A stretch of 64,000 bases of DNA from AV40 sp035568175 (GCA_035568175.1 DATMON010000020.1:141646-205645); one strand, 5' to 3'. Positions 17,420 to 26,348 are shown, counted from the first letter of the stretch. A program made the numbers and translations. Notes: a model not told the origin generated them from the sequence alone.

Positions 17420-17980
17420 ATGAGCAGAGACGACATTCTTCTCGAAGCCGAGATGTCGATGGAAAAAAGCGTCGATTATCTAGTGCACGAATTTTCTGGC
17501 GTGCGAACCGGCAAAGCCTCCCCTGCACTGGTCGAGAACATCGACGTGCAGGCCTATGGCTCGACCATGAAACTGAAACAACTTGCGCTTATCACCACGC
17601 CGGAATCGCGCTTGCTTGTCCTGCAACCGTTTGACGCTGGCACCGTTCAAGACATTGAACGCGCGCTCAAAGAATCGAAGATCGGGATCACACCGGCAGT
17701 CGATGGAAAAATCATTCGGTTGCCTATTCCGGAATTGTCGGAAGAGCGGCGCAAGGAGCTGGCAAAGGCGTTAAGCAAAATGGCTGAGGAAGCGCGGGTC
17801 CGGGTGCGGAGTAATCGGCGGAGTGCGCTCGACGAAGCAAAAAAGCTCAAAGGCGGCGGCGGAATGAGCGAGGATGAAATGCGGGACTTGGACGACCAGA
17901 TTCAAAAATTGACCGACCGTTTCGTCAAATCAATCGACGATCATCTCAAGCGCAAAGAAACTGAGATCATGAAGGTGTAG
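17420..17980 (+). CDS. frr: Ribosome recycling factor
   Basis: A 186-aa protein of normal RRF length. EKSVDYLVHEFSGVRTGKASP is the conserved N-terminal helix, PFDAGTVQDIERAL and RRSALDEAKKLK are conserved central and C-terminal blocks. With EF-G it splits post-termination ribosomes. It directly follows pyrH. Confidence 0.97.
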   Translation: MSRDDILLEAEMSMEKSVDYLVHEFSGVRTGKASPALVENIDVQAYGSTMKLKQLALITTPESRLLVLQPFDAGTVQDIERALKESKIGITPAVDGKIIRLPIPELSEERRKELAKALSKMAEEARVRVRSNRRSALDEAKKLKGGGGMSEDEMRDLDDQIQKLTDRFVKSIDDHLKRKETEIMKV

Positions 17981-17983
17981 GCC

Positions 17984-18799
17984 TTAGAGCCGCACCAGAT
18001 CGATCAAGAACTGGCACCAGAGATAGATCATTCCCCGCCAGGAATATTTCACATCGCCTTCGGGCGTTTGCTTGAGCACGCCTTTGTCGATGTTGTGGGC
18101 AATCTGTTCCCGCAAATCACGCTCGATCTCTTTCTCGATCCGGTCGTCGTCCAACGGATCAATTGTGTCCAGTTGCACATTATTTTTCCGCAAAAACGCG
18201 CGATGGCTCTGATAAAGCTGCCAAAACGATTGATCCGGCCGCTGCCGGTTGATCCGGAATTGCGGCGTCAATTTCAAGCCGTAGGAAAGCGGATAATTCC
18301 ACGTCGTCCAAATGATGCCGCTCCGGGCCCGGGACGAGATTCGCAGATAATAAAACGAGAGATCGTGCTGCTCGTTCAGACAGATCGTGGCCTGCGCGCG
18401 GTCCTCGGTCTTGTAAAAAAGCCGGAAGAATTGCCGGTAATCTTCCCAGTCCCAGCCGGCATCGTTCACGTGCACGAACCCTTCGTTCTCAATTTCGCGC
18501 GTGATCTCGTTCAATGTCGGGAAGGTGTCGCTTGAGGGCGGCGACTTTGGCCGAAGTTGTTTTTCTTTAGGCAAGCGCAACGCACGAATGCGGGTCAGAA
18601 TTTCCACCCACGGCAAGAAGAACCAGGCCGCCGCCGCGACTGCGCCCAGAACCTGGCTGCCGGTAATGAAATAGATTGCGAGATAGGAGACAACGAGAAT
18701 TCCAATTGCGCCGGCTTTCTGCGAGAAGGAGCTTTGAAAGCTGCGCAGGGCAACGCTCAGCACCGCCACGCCGAGCGTGAGGAAAAGATTAAAGAGCAT
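17984..18799 (-). CDS. Membrane-anchored protein, unknown function
   Basis: A 271-aa protein with two or three N-terminal hydrophobic helices (residues 1-65) and a soluble C-terminal 200 residues rich in Trp, Tyr and charged residues, ending in a short hydrophobic stretch (GMIYLWCQFLIDLVRL). I recognise no family. It overlaps the upstream glutaredoxin gene by one base, so the two are coupled, and it converges on frr with 3 bases between stops. Confidence 0.65.
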   Translation of the reverse strand: MLFNLFLTLGVAVLSVALRSFQSSFSQKAGAIGILVVSYLAIYFITGSQVLGAVAAAAWFFLPWVEILTRIRALRLPKEKQLRPKSPPSSDTFPTLNEITREIENEGFVHVNDAGWDWEDYRQFFRLFYKTEDRAQATICLNEQHDLSFYYLRISSRARSGIIWTTWNYPLSYGLKLTPQFRINRQRPDQSFWQLYQSHRAFLRKNNVQLDTIDPLDDDRIEKEIERDLREQIAHNIDKGVLKQTPEGDVKYSWRGMIYLWCQFLIDLVRL

Positions 18800-19044
18800 T
18801 ACGGGTTGATTTGATGCTCGTTCAGGAATTTTTCCAACGTATCGGTATCGAAATTCGCCAGCACATGGTCGCCGGCCACAAACGTCGGCACATACGTTTG
18901 CTCGGACAGTTCCTTCATTTCCTCGTACGCTTGTCGATCTTCGCCGACGTCGATCGCGGTGAACTTATAGCCGCGCGCCTCCAGATATTCCTTGGCATCG
19001 ATGCACCACGAACACCATTCGCGGCTATAGAGCTTTAATTCCAT
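18799..19044 (-). CDS. Glutaredoxin-like protein
   Basis: An 81-aa glutaredoxin fold: MELKLYSREWCSWCIDAKEYL with active site CSWC instead of CPYC. TYVPTFVAGDHVL carries the cis-proline (VPT), the glutathione-binding element of the fold. The open frame extends to 19116, but 19044 gives a standard glutaredoxin start. It is linked by a one-base overlap to the following membrane-protein gene. A copy of TGTCGATCTT lies at 18932-18941, read here in a frame that does not encode VDL. Confidence 0.82.
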   Translation of the reverse strand: MELKLYSREWCSWCIDAKEYLEARGYKFTAIDVGEDRQAYEEMKELSEQTYVPTFVAGDHVLANFDTDTLEKFLNEHQINP

Positions 19045-19093
19045 CAAGAGCGGAAATAAACGCCAGCCCCGTGCTGCGTCAATAAGATCGAGC

Positions 19094-20620
19094 TTAGTAA
19101 GACTTGGCCCAGACAACCCGGCGCGCGCTCGGTTGGCCGGTGAAAATGCATTTGGCCGCTTCGGATTCGCCGAATGGAATCACCCGAATCGTTACTTTAA
19201 GGTCACGCTTAATTTGTTCTTCCACTTCGCGCGAGCCATTCCAGTGCGCGAGGGCGAAGCCGCCGTGGATCTCCGGTTTGCCCGCATTTTTCGCGGTGAA
19301 GAAATCGTAGAATTCCTCTTTCGATTCAATCACGCGCGTGTTTTCCTCCTGAAATTTCTTCGCGCGATCGTAAAGATTTTGCTGAATGGACATCAGCATC
19401 TCCGGCGCGATCGCGGCGAATTCCTGGATCGACATCGACTCCTTGGATTTCACCGGCTGATCGCGACGCGAAACTGCCACCGAGTTTGTCTCCAAATCAC
19501 GGGGCCCGGTCTCAACTCGAACCGGCACGCCTTTTTTGATCCATTCCCAGTTTTTTACGCCGCCGCCAAGATCGCGCCGATCCACCTCAACTTCGATTGG
19601 AGAATCACCGAACTGCTTTCCACGCAGCTGCAATGCGAGCGCATCGCAAACTTCCAACACTCGCGCGCGAGTCTCTTCTTTCGGTGTAATCGGCAGGATT
19701 ACAATTTGCGTCGGTGCGATTCGTGGCGGTAAGACCAGTCCGTCGTCATCGCCGTGCATCATCACGACCGTGCCGACCATCCGCGTGGTCATCCCCCAGC
19801 TGGTCGTCCAGCCGAATTCCTGTTTGCCCTCGCGATTCTGAAATTGAATTCCACTCGCACGCGAAAAGTTCTGCCCTAAAAAGTGCGATGTTCCACCCTG
19901 GATCGCTTTCCGGTCCTGCACCATCGCTTCGATCGCCAGCGTCCGGACCGCGCCGGGGAATTTTTCGCTCTCTGATTTCTCGCCAGTGAAAACCGGAACG
20001 GCACAGTGATCTCGCGCGAAAGTCGCATAGACATCGAGCATGCGTTGCGTTTCCTCGCGCGCTTCCGCCTCGGTTTCGTGAACGGTATGACCCTCCTGCC
20101 AGAGAAATTCTGTGGTCCGCAAAAACAAGCGCGGACGCATTTCCCAGCGGACCACGTTCGCCCACTGATTTAAAAGAATCGGAAGATCTCGGTACGATTG
20201 CACCCACTTCGCGTAAGTCGCGCCAATGATCGTCTCCGACGTCGGCCGCACCACCAGTGGTTCGGTCAACGGGCTTGCCGGTTTCATTTTTCCATCGGCA
20301 TCGACTTCAAGCCGAGTGTGGGTAACGACCGCGCACTCTTTGGCGAAGCCTTCCACGTGCTCGGCTTCTTTCGCGAAATAACTTAGCGGAATGAAGAGCG
20401 GGAAATACGCGTTGCGGTGTCCAGTGGCACGAAACATTGCGTCGAGCTGGCGCTGCATGTTCTCCCAAATTCCGAAACCCCACGGGCGAATGACCATGCA
20501 TCCGCGCACATCGCTCGACTCCGCCAATTCAGCCGCCCGAACGACCTGCTGATACCATTCTGGAAAATCCTCTTCGCGCCGGGGACTAATCGCGGTTTTT
20601 TGAGCGGCAGGATTCGACAT
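19094..20620 (-). CDS. proS: Prolyl-tRNA synthetase, archaeal/eukaryal type (ProS type 3)
   Basis: A 508-aa class II synthetase. RPWGFGIWENMQRQLD (motif 1 region), RPRLFLRTTEFLWQEGHT (motif 2) and the motif 3 region around residue 275 are present. The length, the lack of the bacterial editing INS domain, and the C-terminal Tyr (WAKSY) place it in the archaeal/eukaryal-like ProS group that a subset of bacteria use. It charges tRNA-Pro. Confidence 0.94.
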   Translation of the reverse strand: MSNPAAQKTAISPRREEDFPEWYQQVVRAAELAESSDVRGCMVIRPWGFGIWENMQRQLDAMFRATGHRNAYFPLFIPLSYFAKEAEHVEGFAKECAVVTHTRLEVDADGKMKPASPLTEPLVVRPTSETIIGATYAKWVQSYRDLPILLNQWANVVRWEMRPRLFLRTTEFLWQEGHTVHETEAEAREETQRMLDVYATFARDHCAVPVFTGEKSESEKFPGAVRTLAIEAMVQDRKAIQGGTSHFLGQNFSRASGIQFQNREGKQEFGWTTSWGMTTRMVGTVVMMHGDDDGLVLPPRIAPTQIVILPITPKEETRARVLEVCDALALQLRGKQFGDSPIEVEVDRRDLGGGVKNWEWIKKGVPVRVETGPRDLETNSVAVSRRDQPVKSKESMSIQEFAAIAPEMLMSIQQNLYDRAKKFQEENTRVIESKEEFYDFFTAKNAGKPEIHGGFALAHWNGSREVEEQIKRDLKVTIRVIPFGESEAAKCIFTGQPSARRVVWAKSY

Positions 20621-20709
20621 CGCGCCAACGAATTAAGCTTGCGTGACCGAAATGGCTAGCTGCCTTTTTTGTAACCTTTTCGCTCAACCGCTGTCTTTAT
20701 CTTCAAGGT

Positions 20710-21051
20710 ATGAAAATCAAATCACTGATTACTACGTCGATCCTGATTGGCGCCCTCCAACTTTCACCGGCTGTCTTTGGACAAGGCGCGAATAACGGCG
20801 CGCCCGGACGCGGCGGCCGGTGGCAGCAGCGTTTGGCAAATCTTTCACCCGAGGAACGGGAGAAATTGAAAGCGGCGCGGCAAAAGGCAATGCAGGACCC
20901 CGGCGTCCAAGCGGCTCACGAAAAAATGAGACAGGCGCGCAAAGAGTTTATGGATTCAATGCACACAGCGATGCTCAAAGCAGATCCATCGATCCAATCG
21001 GTTCTCGACAAAATCCCGAGAGCCGGCCGCGGCGAACGGGACGAAGATTAA
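20710..21051 (+). CDS. Small secreted charged protein
   Basis: A 113-aa protein with a signal peptide (residues 1-24, ending VFGQ), then a Gly-rich patch and a highly charged helical region (LSPEEREKLKAARQKAM). It looks like a Spy/LTxxQ-type periplasmic helical protein but lacks a clear LTxxQ motif. Function unknown. An ATG with a GGT-rich upstream context fits the start. Confidence 0.6.
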   Translation: MKIKSLITTSILIGALQLSPAVFGQGANNGAPGRGGRWQQRLANLSPEEREKLKAARQKAMQDPGVQAAHEKMRQARKEFMDSMHTAMLKADPSIQSVLDKIPRAGRGERDED

Positions 21052-21069
21052 TTAACGAGCAGCCGATTA

Positions 21070-21687
21070 TTAGCGCGATGCCAGCGCATCGACGCGCTCA
21101 GCATAACCACCCGCAAAATCGATACTGCACACGGTGCGGTATCGGGCGTGCGGACCAAATGCAGCGCCGGCGTAATTGAATTTTGGATTGAAAATATTCT
21201 TACGGTGACCGCGCGACCGAACACCGTCATCGATGATAAGCGTCAGCACGATTCCGCGCGCGGTTTTTTGTCCGTAGGAGATATTTTCACCCCAAGTGGC
21301 GCTCCAGGTTCCGTATCGGCTAATCCTGTCGCCGGGACTGCTCCGATCAGCGCCGTCATGTCCGAGCTGACCTTCGACTTGTTCCGCGCAGTGATCCGCG
21401 GCAGCGCGAGACATTCCGGTCGATAGTGTTAGCGCCGGGAGCGGACGCGCTTTTTGCAGAAACCGGACTGCTTCATCGACGGCGTGACCGCGTTCGATCA
21501 TGTGAAATGGGCGCGCCTCAGCGGCAAAGGTCGCGTAAAGGCCCGGATTTTCGCGCGCGAGATTGATCTCGCGAACAACGGCGGCGGCAGAAACTTGGTC
21601 CTGGTCGGTTGGAGAGGAATTTTCTCGGGCAAGAGCGAACTTGAGTGGAAAAAAAAGTATGGCGGCGGCTAGAAAACTGAGGCGCAT
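21070..21687 (-). CDS. CAP/SCP domain secreted protein
   Basis: A 205-aa protein with a signal peptide (residues 1-20) and a CAP (PR-1/SCP) domain. ADHCAEQ, RISRYGTWSATWGENISYG and GHRKNIFNPKFNYAGAAFG are the CAP blocks with the conserved His and Glu of the cavity. Bacterial CAP proteins are secreted and mostly of unknown activity. It is divergent from rplM. Confidence 0.83.
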   Translation of the reverse strand: MRLSFLAAAILFFPLKFALARENSSPTDQDQVSAAAVVREINLARENPGLYATFAAEARPFHMIERGHAVDEAVRFLQKARPLPALTLSTGMSRAAADHCAEQVEGQLGHDGADRSSPGDRISRYGTWSATWGENISYGQKTARGIVLTLIIDDGVRSRGHRKNIFNPKFNYAGAAFGPHARYRTVCSIDFAGGYAERVDALASR

Positions 21688-21791
21688 TATAATTTCTAGA
21701 AAGCACCTTTAATACCACCCGCCCCCTCGGATTCCGCCGGTTGACAGCGACTTCCCTGACCGGTAGCTTCCGTGCCCTTTTCCTAACGCCG

Positions 21792-22223
21792 ATGAAGACG
21801 TTTTCCGCCAAAGCCAATGAAGTCGACCGCAAGTGGTGGCTGATCGATGCCAAGGATCAGGTGCTGGGCCACGTAGCGGTCAAGGCCGCGAGACTTTTGC
21901 GCGGAAAAGAGAAGACGATTTTCACGCCGCATGTCGATACTGGCGACTTCGTCGTGGTCATCAACGCCGAGAAGGTCCGTGTCTCCGGCAAAAAGGAAGA
22001 ACAGAAGAGCTTCATGAGCTTTTCCGGTTACGTCGGCGGCCATAAATCTGAAAACGTGCGAGCCCGCCGTGCCCGTCATCCGGAATTGCTAATCGAGCGA
22101 GCAGTGCGCGGAATGATTCCGCACAACCGGCTCGGCCGCTCCGTTTATCGAAAACTCAAGGTCTATCGCGGAGAATCGCATCCGCACAGCGCGCAGCGGC
22201 CACAATCGGTCAAGCTCGCCTAA
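21792..22223 (+). CDS. rplM: 50S ribosomal protein L13
   Basis: A 143-aa protein: MKTFSAKANEVDRKWWLIDA with the conserved WWLIDA, GDFVVVINAEKV, and RAVRGMIPHNRLGR. It is followed by rpsI nine bases later, the standard rplM-rpsI operon. The frame opens upstream at 21741, but 21792 is the family start. Confidence 0.97.
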   Translation: MKTFSAKANEVDRKWWLIDAKDQVLGHVAVKAARLLRGKEKTIFTPHVDTGDFVVVINAEKVRVSGKKEEQKSFMSFSGYVGGHKSENVRARRARHPELLIERAVRGMIPHNRLGRSVYRKLKVYRGESHPHSAQRPQSVKLA

Positions 22224-22232
22224 CCAATTTTT

Positions 22233-22628
22233 ATGGCTAACGCACAGGAATTTATCGCCACCGGTCGTCGGAAAACTTCCGTTGCGCGCATTCGGATGAC
22301 CCCGGGCAGCGGTAAGATCGACATCAACGGCCGCAATTTTGAAGATTATTTCCCGAGTGTTCCGTTGCAGAACATAGTGCTGCAACCGTTGCAAACGGCG
22401 AAGATGGTCAACACCTACGATCTTTTCATTAATGCCACTGGCGGCGGCGTTGCCGGCCAAGCGGGAGCAGCGCGTCTCGCTATCTCACGCGCACTGATTC
22501 AAGCTGACGCCAATCTTCGCAGCGGATTGAAAAGCGAGGGTTTACTTCGCCGCGACCCGCGGATGAAAGAGCGAAAAAAATCCGGCCAGCCCGGCGCCCG
22601 CAAACGCTTCCAATTCTCGAAGCGCTAA
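22233..22628 (+). CDS. rpsI: 30S ribosomal protein S9
   Basis: A 131-aa protein with TGRRKTSVARIRM near the N terminus, GGGVAGQAGAARLAISRAL in the middle, and the basic tail KKSGQPGARKRFQFSKR, whose end contacts P-site tRNA. It is second in the rplM operon. A palindromic repeat begins 10 bases after the stop. A copy of the ATGTCGATCTT motif is at 22314-22324. Confidence 0.97.
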   Translation: MANAQEFIATGRRKTSVARIRMTPGSGKIDINGRNFEDYFPSVPLQNIVLQPLQTAKMVNTYDLFINATGGGVAGQAGAARLAISRALIQADANLRSGLKSEGLLRRDPRMKERKKSGQPGARKRFQFSKR

Positions 22629-22637
22629 TCATGATTG

Positions 22638-22692
22638 GTAGGGGCGGTTCACCGAACCGCCCGCGGGCGATTGAGGTCAATCGCCCCTACCT
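22638..22692. repeat. Double-hairpin repeat, family B, copy 1
   Basis: GTAGGGGCGGTTC-ACC-GAACCGCCC followed by GGGCGATT-GAGGTC-AATCGCCCCTACC gives two adjacent hairpins within a longer palindrome. An inverted copy lies at 50016-50071. Its right edge abuts the stop codon of the minus-strand TPR gene. Confidence 0.8.
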
Positions 22693-23491
22693 ATTTGGGC
22701 TTCTTTGGCGTGGGTGCGCCCGCTGAAACCGGTCCGGTCGACGGCGGTGCGGTTGGCGCGGCGATCATTGGTGGTGCGCCCGGGGGGCCGGACGGCATCA
22801 CTGGCAAACTTGTCGCAGCAGCGGGCTTTGGCTGTTCGGGCGGCTTCAAAGAACGCAACTGCCGCATCGCTTCCCCAGCCCAAACCGTTTCCATTCGATT
22901 GTCGCCGGCAACTTCAGCCTGTTGACCGGGCATTCGATATTTCGTCAGGAGCTCTTCACAAACTCGGCGTGCGTCCTCGATTCGGTTCTTCGCTTTCAAC
23001 AATGGCACCTCGGAAATGAGCGCCAGTGGCCCATTGTACGTGTTTGCATATTTCGTGGCCACCTCTTGATAAATAGAGAGCGCTTCGTCATTTTTGCCCA
23101 TCGATTCCAAATTCGCCGCCATCGCCAACCGCGCCGTCGAAACGAAATCGTGTTCCGGGTATTTTTCGATGAACGCCTGCAACGTCGCATTCGCCTCGCT
23201 GAATTTCTTTTCACTGCGCTGCTTCTCCGCCAGGAGCAGATAAGCGCTCGCGCCGGCCGGCGTTCCCGGATATCGCGCGATCACTTCCTGATAATCCTGC
23301 GGGTTCTTGGCGTTGCCTAACAACTCAGCTGCCGTTGAATTTCGCCGGCTCGTGTAAAATCGGTAGCCGGCAAATCCGACGATTCCCAGAATCAGAATAA
23401 TCAGTGCGGCTGCGATTTCTTTTTGGAATCGCAACCAGAAGACCTGCGCTTCAACTACGGCGTCGGTGGAAGATGGCGAGGCTGTCGGCAT
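22691..23491 (-). CDS. Membrane-anchored tetratricopeptide protein (YfgM/BamD-like)
   Basis: A 266-aa protein with one N-terminal transmembrane helix (AAALIILILGIVGFAGYRFY) and TPR-like repeats over residues 60-190 (ASAYLLLAEKQRSEKKFSEA, ARLAMAANLESMGKNDEAL). A Pro/Ala-rich tail ends in KKPK. It is a probable periplasmic scaffold of the YfgM type. The stop codon TAG merges with the edge of a family B repeat. An upstream in-frame ATG at 23512 exists; 23491 is preferred. Confidence 0.75.
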   Translation of the reverse strand: MPTASPSSTDAVVEAQVFWLRFQKEIAAALIILILGIVGFAGYRFYTSRRNSTAAELLGNAKNPQDYQEVIARYPGTPAGASAYLLLAEKQRSEKKFSEANATLQAFIEKYPEHDFVSTARLAMAANLESMGKNDEALSIYQEVATKYANTYNGPLALISEVPLLKAKNRIEDARRVCEELLTKYRMPGQQAEVAGDNRMETVWAGEAMRQLRSLKPPEQPKPAAATSLPVMPSGPPGAPPMIAAPTAPPSTGPVSAGAPTPKKPK

Positions 23492-23498
23492 AAGTAAT

Positions 23499-23508
23499 TG
23501 TCGATCTT
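23499..23508 (+). repeat. Extragenic copy of the TGTCGATCTT motif
   Basis: This copy of the overabundant 10-mer lies just upstream of the preferred TPR-gene start, in the 175-base region between that gene and the DUF421 gene. Together with the copy at 27066-27076 it shows that the motif is not confined to coding DNA. The rest of this gap holds nothing I can identify. Confidence 0.6.
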
Positions 23509-23666
23509 GCACGGCCGATTCGGCTAGCGCGAGCGTGCTCTTATGCCACGCGAAACTTTGCTGCGCAAGTTCGGTCCCGGCGGCGACACGAGCTCGTCCC
23601 GTAGCGAGCCTGGCAAAGGCCGAGATACACTCGCCATCCCTTGTCCAGGCGATAAAATTCTAAATT

Positions 23667-24176
23667 ATGAATGCATTCTGGAATTTCGTCGGACCGCTTC
23701 TCGGCTTGGGCTTGGAACCGAAAGATTTAACATTCGTCCAAATCTCGCTTCGCGGGATCATCGTTTTCATCGCCACGCTGGCCATGATCCGGATCGGACA
23801 TAAACGTTCGCTTGCACGCAAGACCGCGTTTGATGTTGTCTTAATCGTCATTCTCGCGTCTGTGCTCTCGCGCGCGATCAATGGCAGCGCTGCATTTTTC
23901 GGGACCCTCGGCGGAGGTGTCGTGATTGTGCTGATTCACCGGCTCCTCGCTCTCATCGCCTACTATTCGCATACGTTCGGTTGCCTCATTAAAGGCCAAG
24001 CGGACGCAATCATCGACGATGGCGATCTGGTTCTCGGCGCCATGCGACGCAATCACATTTCCCGGCACGACGTCGAAGAAGATCTGCGTTTGACCGCGAA
24101 GACCGAAGACCTGAAAGACATCCGCGCCGGTTACCTCGAGCGCAGCGGCGACATCAGCTTCATCAAGCGTGATTGA
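23667..24176 (+). CDS. DUF421/YetF-like membrane protein
   Basis: A 169-aa protein with three N-terminal membrane helices (about residues 28-105) and the DUF421 soluble domain. RKTAFDVVLIVILASVLSRAI and DGDLVLGAMRRNHISRHDVEEDLR match the conserved blocks of the YetF/YcaP family. The family is often stress-induced and its activity is not established. It is a standard length for the short form. Confidence 0.82.
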   Translation: MNAFWNFVGPLLGLGLEPKDLTFVQISLRGIIVFIATLAMIRIGHKRSLARKTAFDVVLIVILASVLSRAINGSAAFFGTLGGGVVIVLIHRLLALIAYYSHTFGCLIKGQADAIIDDGDLVLGAMRRNHISRHDVEEDLRLTAKTEDLKDIRAGYLERSGDISFIKRD

Positions 24177-24257
24177 GCTATAGCTGCCGCCGTCCCTCGC
24201 GGGGGCACTCTCATTTCGAGATTGGACGTTGGGCGTTGGGCGTTCGACGTTTGCTTA

Positions 24258-25352
24258 ATGCAGTCGCACGATAAGCTTTTCATTCCTGGACCGGTCGAAG
24301 TTTCCGCCAAGACGATGGCTGCATTCTCGCGACCGATGATCGGACATCGCAGCGAAGATTTTAAAAATCTTTACCGCGACATTCACCCAAAACTGCAAAC
24401 ACTCTTTGGAACGAAGCGGCCGGTGTTTCTTTCAACTTCATCGGCCTGGGGCGTGATGGAAGCCTCGATCCGGAACCTGGTCGGGAGCGACCGCCCATCC
24501 GGCTCCGGACTGCTTTGCTGCATGTGCGGCGCGTTCTCCGACAAATGGCTCGATGTCGCGCGACGCTGCGGCAAGAACGCCGAGCCGTTGCAGGTCGAGT
24601 GGGGAAAGCACATCGATCAGAAAGAGGTCGATCGGGCGCTCGCTTCCGGGAAATTCGACGCCGTCACCCTGATCCACAACGAAACGTCGACCGGGGTGAT
24701 GAATCCACTCCCCGAAATTTGCGGCACGCTCGCGAAATACCCCGACGTCGTTCTCATCGTCGACACCGTCTCCTCATTCTCTGCGATGAAGATCGACATG
24801 GACGCGCTTGGGATCGACGTCATGCTGACCGGAGCGCAGAAGGCGCTCGCGCTGCCGCCGGGTTTCTCCCTTTTCTCCGTTTCCGAAAAAGCTTTCGCTC
24901 GTGCTGAGAAACAAAAAGATCGCGGTTACTACTTCGATTTTCTCGAATTCAAAAAGCAGCAAGCCGAATGGATGACGCCGAGCACGCCCAGCATTGGACA
25001 TATCTTCGCGCTGCAATCCAAGCTCGATGAAATCTTTGAAGAAGGACTGCAAGCGCGCTTTGATCGTCATGCGAAAACGAACGCGCTCGTCCACGATTGG
25101 GTGAAACGAACCGGCTTCGACTTCTTCGCCGAAGAGGGATTCCGCTCAAAGACGTTGACCTGCGTCAAAAACAGCAAAGGCATCGACGTTGTCGATCTTG
25201 CGCGACGTCTGCGCGAGAAACACCATCTCGTCATCGATCCCGGCTACGGCAAGCTGCGCGGAAAAACTTTTCGCCTCTCCAACATGGGCGATGAAACCGA
25301 GGAAACTGTTTCGCATTTGCTCGCCTGTCTCGACGACGTTCTCGCAACATGA
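24258..25352 (+). CDS. Alanine/serine-glyoxylate aminotransferase-like protein
   Basis: A 364-aa class V PLP aminotransferase. FIPGPVEVSAKTMAAF, MIGHRSEDF, IHNETSTGVMNP, VDTVSSFSAMKIDMD and GAQKALALPPG with the PLP lysine match the SgaA/AGXT family. It transfers amino groups to glyoxylate or a related oxo acid. The 5' ATG at 24222 lies in repeat-like DNA (GTTGGGCGTTGGGCGTTCGACG), so 24258 is chosen. It overlaps the next gene by 4 bases. Confidence 0.87.
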   Translation: MQSHDKLFIPGPVEVSAKTMAAFSRPMIGHRSEDFKNLYRDIHPKLQTLFGTKRPVFLSTSSAWGVMEASIRNLVGSDRPSGSGLLCCMCGAFSDKWLDVARRCGKNAEPLQVEWGKHIDQKEVDRALASGKFDAVTLIHNETSTGVMNPLPEICGTLAKYPDVVLIVDTVSSFSAMKIDMDALGIDVMLTGAQKALALPPGFSLFSVSEKAFARAEKQKDRGYYFDFLEFKKQQAEWMTPSTPSIGHIFALQSKLDEIFEEGLQARFDRHAKTNALVHDWVKRTGFDFFAEEGFRSKTLTCVKNSKGIDVVDLARRLREKHHLVIDPGYGKLRGKTFRLSNMGDETEETVSHLLACLDDVLAT

Positions 25353-25831
25353 CGCCGACAACCTTTGTACGACACGGCGTTGATCCAATCACCCAGACTC
25401 CGCTTTTTATAGCTGAGCTTCCTAGTTTCTCGGCATTGAAGAAACCTGAACTTCCAGCAAAACCACTGAAGCTCTTTATTGCCGGCGACGCCGACAAATT
25501 ATCAACGGAAGACATTGGCCGGATTGCTGAAGCCTTTCTACAACAGGGCGTCCGATATGTCTGCACGTGGGGAACGGATTGCGAACGCGTTCACGATATT
25601 TTTGACGAGATGTACGTAGGCGAAGGAAACGAACCGTATAAGTTTGATTTAATGACGACTTGGCACGCCAATGATTCGTTCGGTGAAGCGCTGTGGTTTT
25701 TTCTGAATGCTGCGCATGTCGAAGATGAGATAGAAGGCACTTCATCGTTCGCGGTACGGATCGGCAATCCTCCAAACTCCGCACCGCTCTCAGAGGCGAT
25801 TCAGCGAATCGAGGAATTTCTCTCTGATTAA
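25349..25831 (+). CDS. Conserved hypothetical protein
   Basis: A 160-aa soluble protein without signal or membrane segments. Notable stretches are LKLFIAGDADKLSTEDI and FLQQGVRYVCTWGTDCERVHDIFDE, with an alpha/beta look, and an acidic C terminus. I do not recognise the family with certainty. ATGA overlap with the aminotransferase gene indicates coupling. An intrinsic terminator follows. Confidence 0.65.
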   Translation: MTPTTFVRHGVDPITQTPLFIAELPSFSALKKPELPAKPLKLFIAGDADKLSTEDIGRIAEAFLQQGVRYVCTWGTDCERVHDIFDEMYVGEGNEPYKFDLMTTWHANDSFGEALWFFLNAAHVEDEIEGTSSFAVRIGNPPNSAPLSEAIQRIEEFLSD

Positions 25832-25838
25832 AAGCGAA

Positions 25839-25868
25839 GGGCGCCCTCGTTTCCGAAAGCGCCCTTCA
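25839..25868. terminator. Intrinsic terminator between convergent CDS and rnpB
   Basis: GAAGGGCGC, a loop of about 12 bases, then GCGCCCTTC form a 9-bp stem followed by ATATTT on the plus strand and preceded by AAAAGC. It can terminate the plus-strand aminotransferase operon and the minus-strand RNase P RNA. Confidence 0.75.
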
Positions 25869-25872
25869 TATT

Positions 25873-26305
25873 TAGATGGCGGTAAGCCGAATTCTGTCAG
25901 CGTGATTGCGCACGCGGATGATCATTTATCTCAATCCCGCTTTCGCGGGACCGCCCGAGAACCGCGATCGGCGGTCATAGACCACCGCTACAGTTATCGT
26001 GATGCGACGATACCCGAGGATCGTAACGGACCGGCTGTCCTCCCTCTGTTTTGTCTTGCACCGCATGGGGTTTTTCGTGCCTCGCGAATTGCTCCGCGAG
26101 CGGTGAGCTCTTACCTCGCCTTTTCACCCTTGCCTGCGCTTCTTTCAAAGAACCGGCGGTGTCTTTTCTGTGACACTTTCCGTCGCCGCAATTTTTCAAC
26201 TGCGGCGCCCGCGTATTTTACGCGGCATGCTGCCGTATGGTGTTCGGACTTTCCTCCAGCAGATCCCGCCAAGGCGGGACTCACCAGCGATCATCTGCCA
26301 TCGAA
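25873..26305 (-). ncRNA. rnpB: RNase P RNA, bacterial class A
   Basis: The minus strand carries the RNase P landmarks in order. GAGGAAAGTCC follows a P3-like hairpin, then ACCATACGGCAGCATGCCG. GGCGAGGTAAGAGCTCACCGC is the P9-P10 region, AAAACCCCATGCGGTGCAAGAC is CR IV, GATAAATGATCATCC follows, and ACAGAATTCGGCTTACC closes the molecule. P1 is closed by GATGGC (5' end) with GCCATC (3' end), which sets the approximate ends. Between the CR IV/P17 region and P18 there is an extra hairpin of about 45 nt that contains a dispersed repeat (25969-25995). A TAGAAT -10 box lies about 7 bases upstream of the 5' end. Confidence 0.93.
25969..25995. repeat. Dispersed hairpin repeat, family C, inside rnpB
   Basis: CGGCGGTCATAGACC, one A-for-G change, then CCGCTACAGTT: this matches the intergenic element at 31221-31247 at about 26 of 27 positions. 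The core GGCGGTC-ATA-GACCRCC is a hairpin. Here it lies within the RNase P RNA, just 5' (in the RNA) of the P18 stem. Confidence 0.75.
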
Positions 26306-26348
26306 GGGTATTCTACCACATTCCGGTCTCACTGCATTCGCAGGGGCA

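Noticed and set aside
24226..24257. Short tandem GTTGGGCG repeat upstream of the aminotransferase
   Set aside because: Only about three units and no further copies seen in the window, so not listed as an element.
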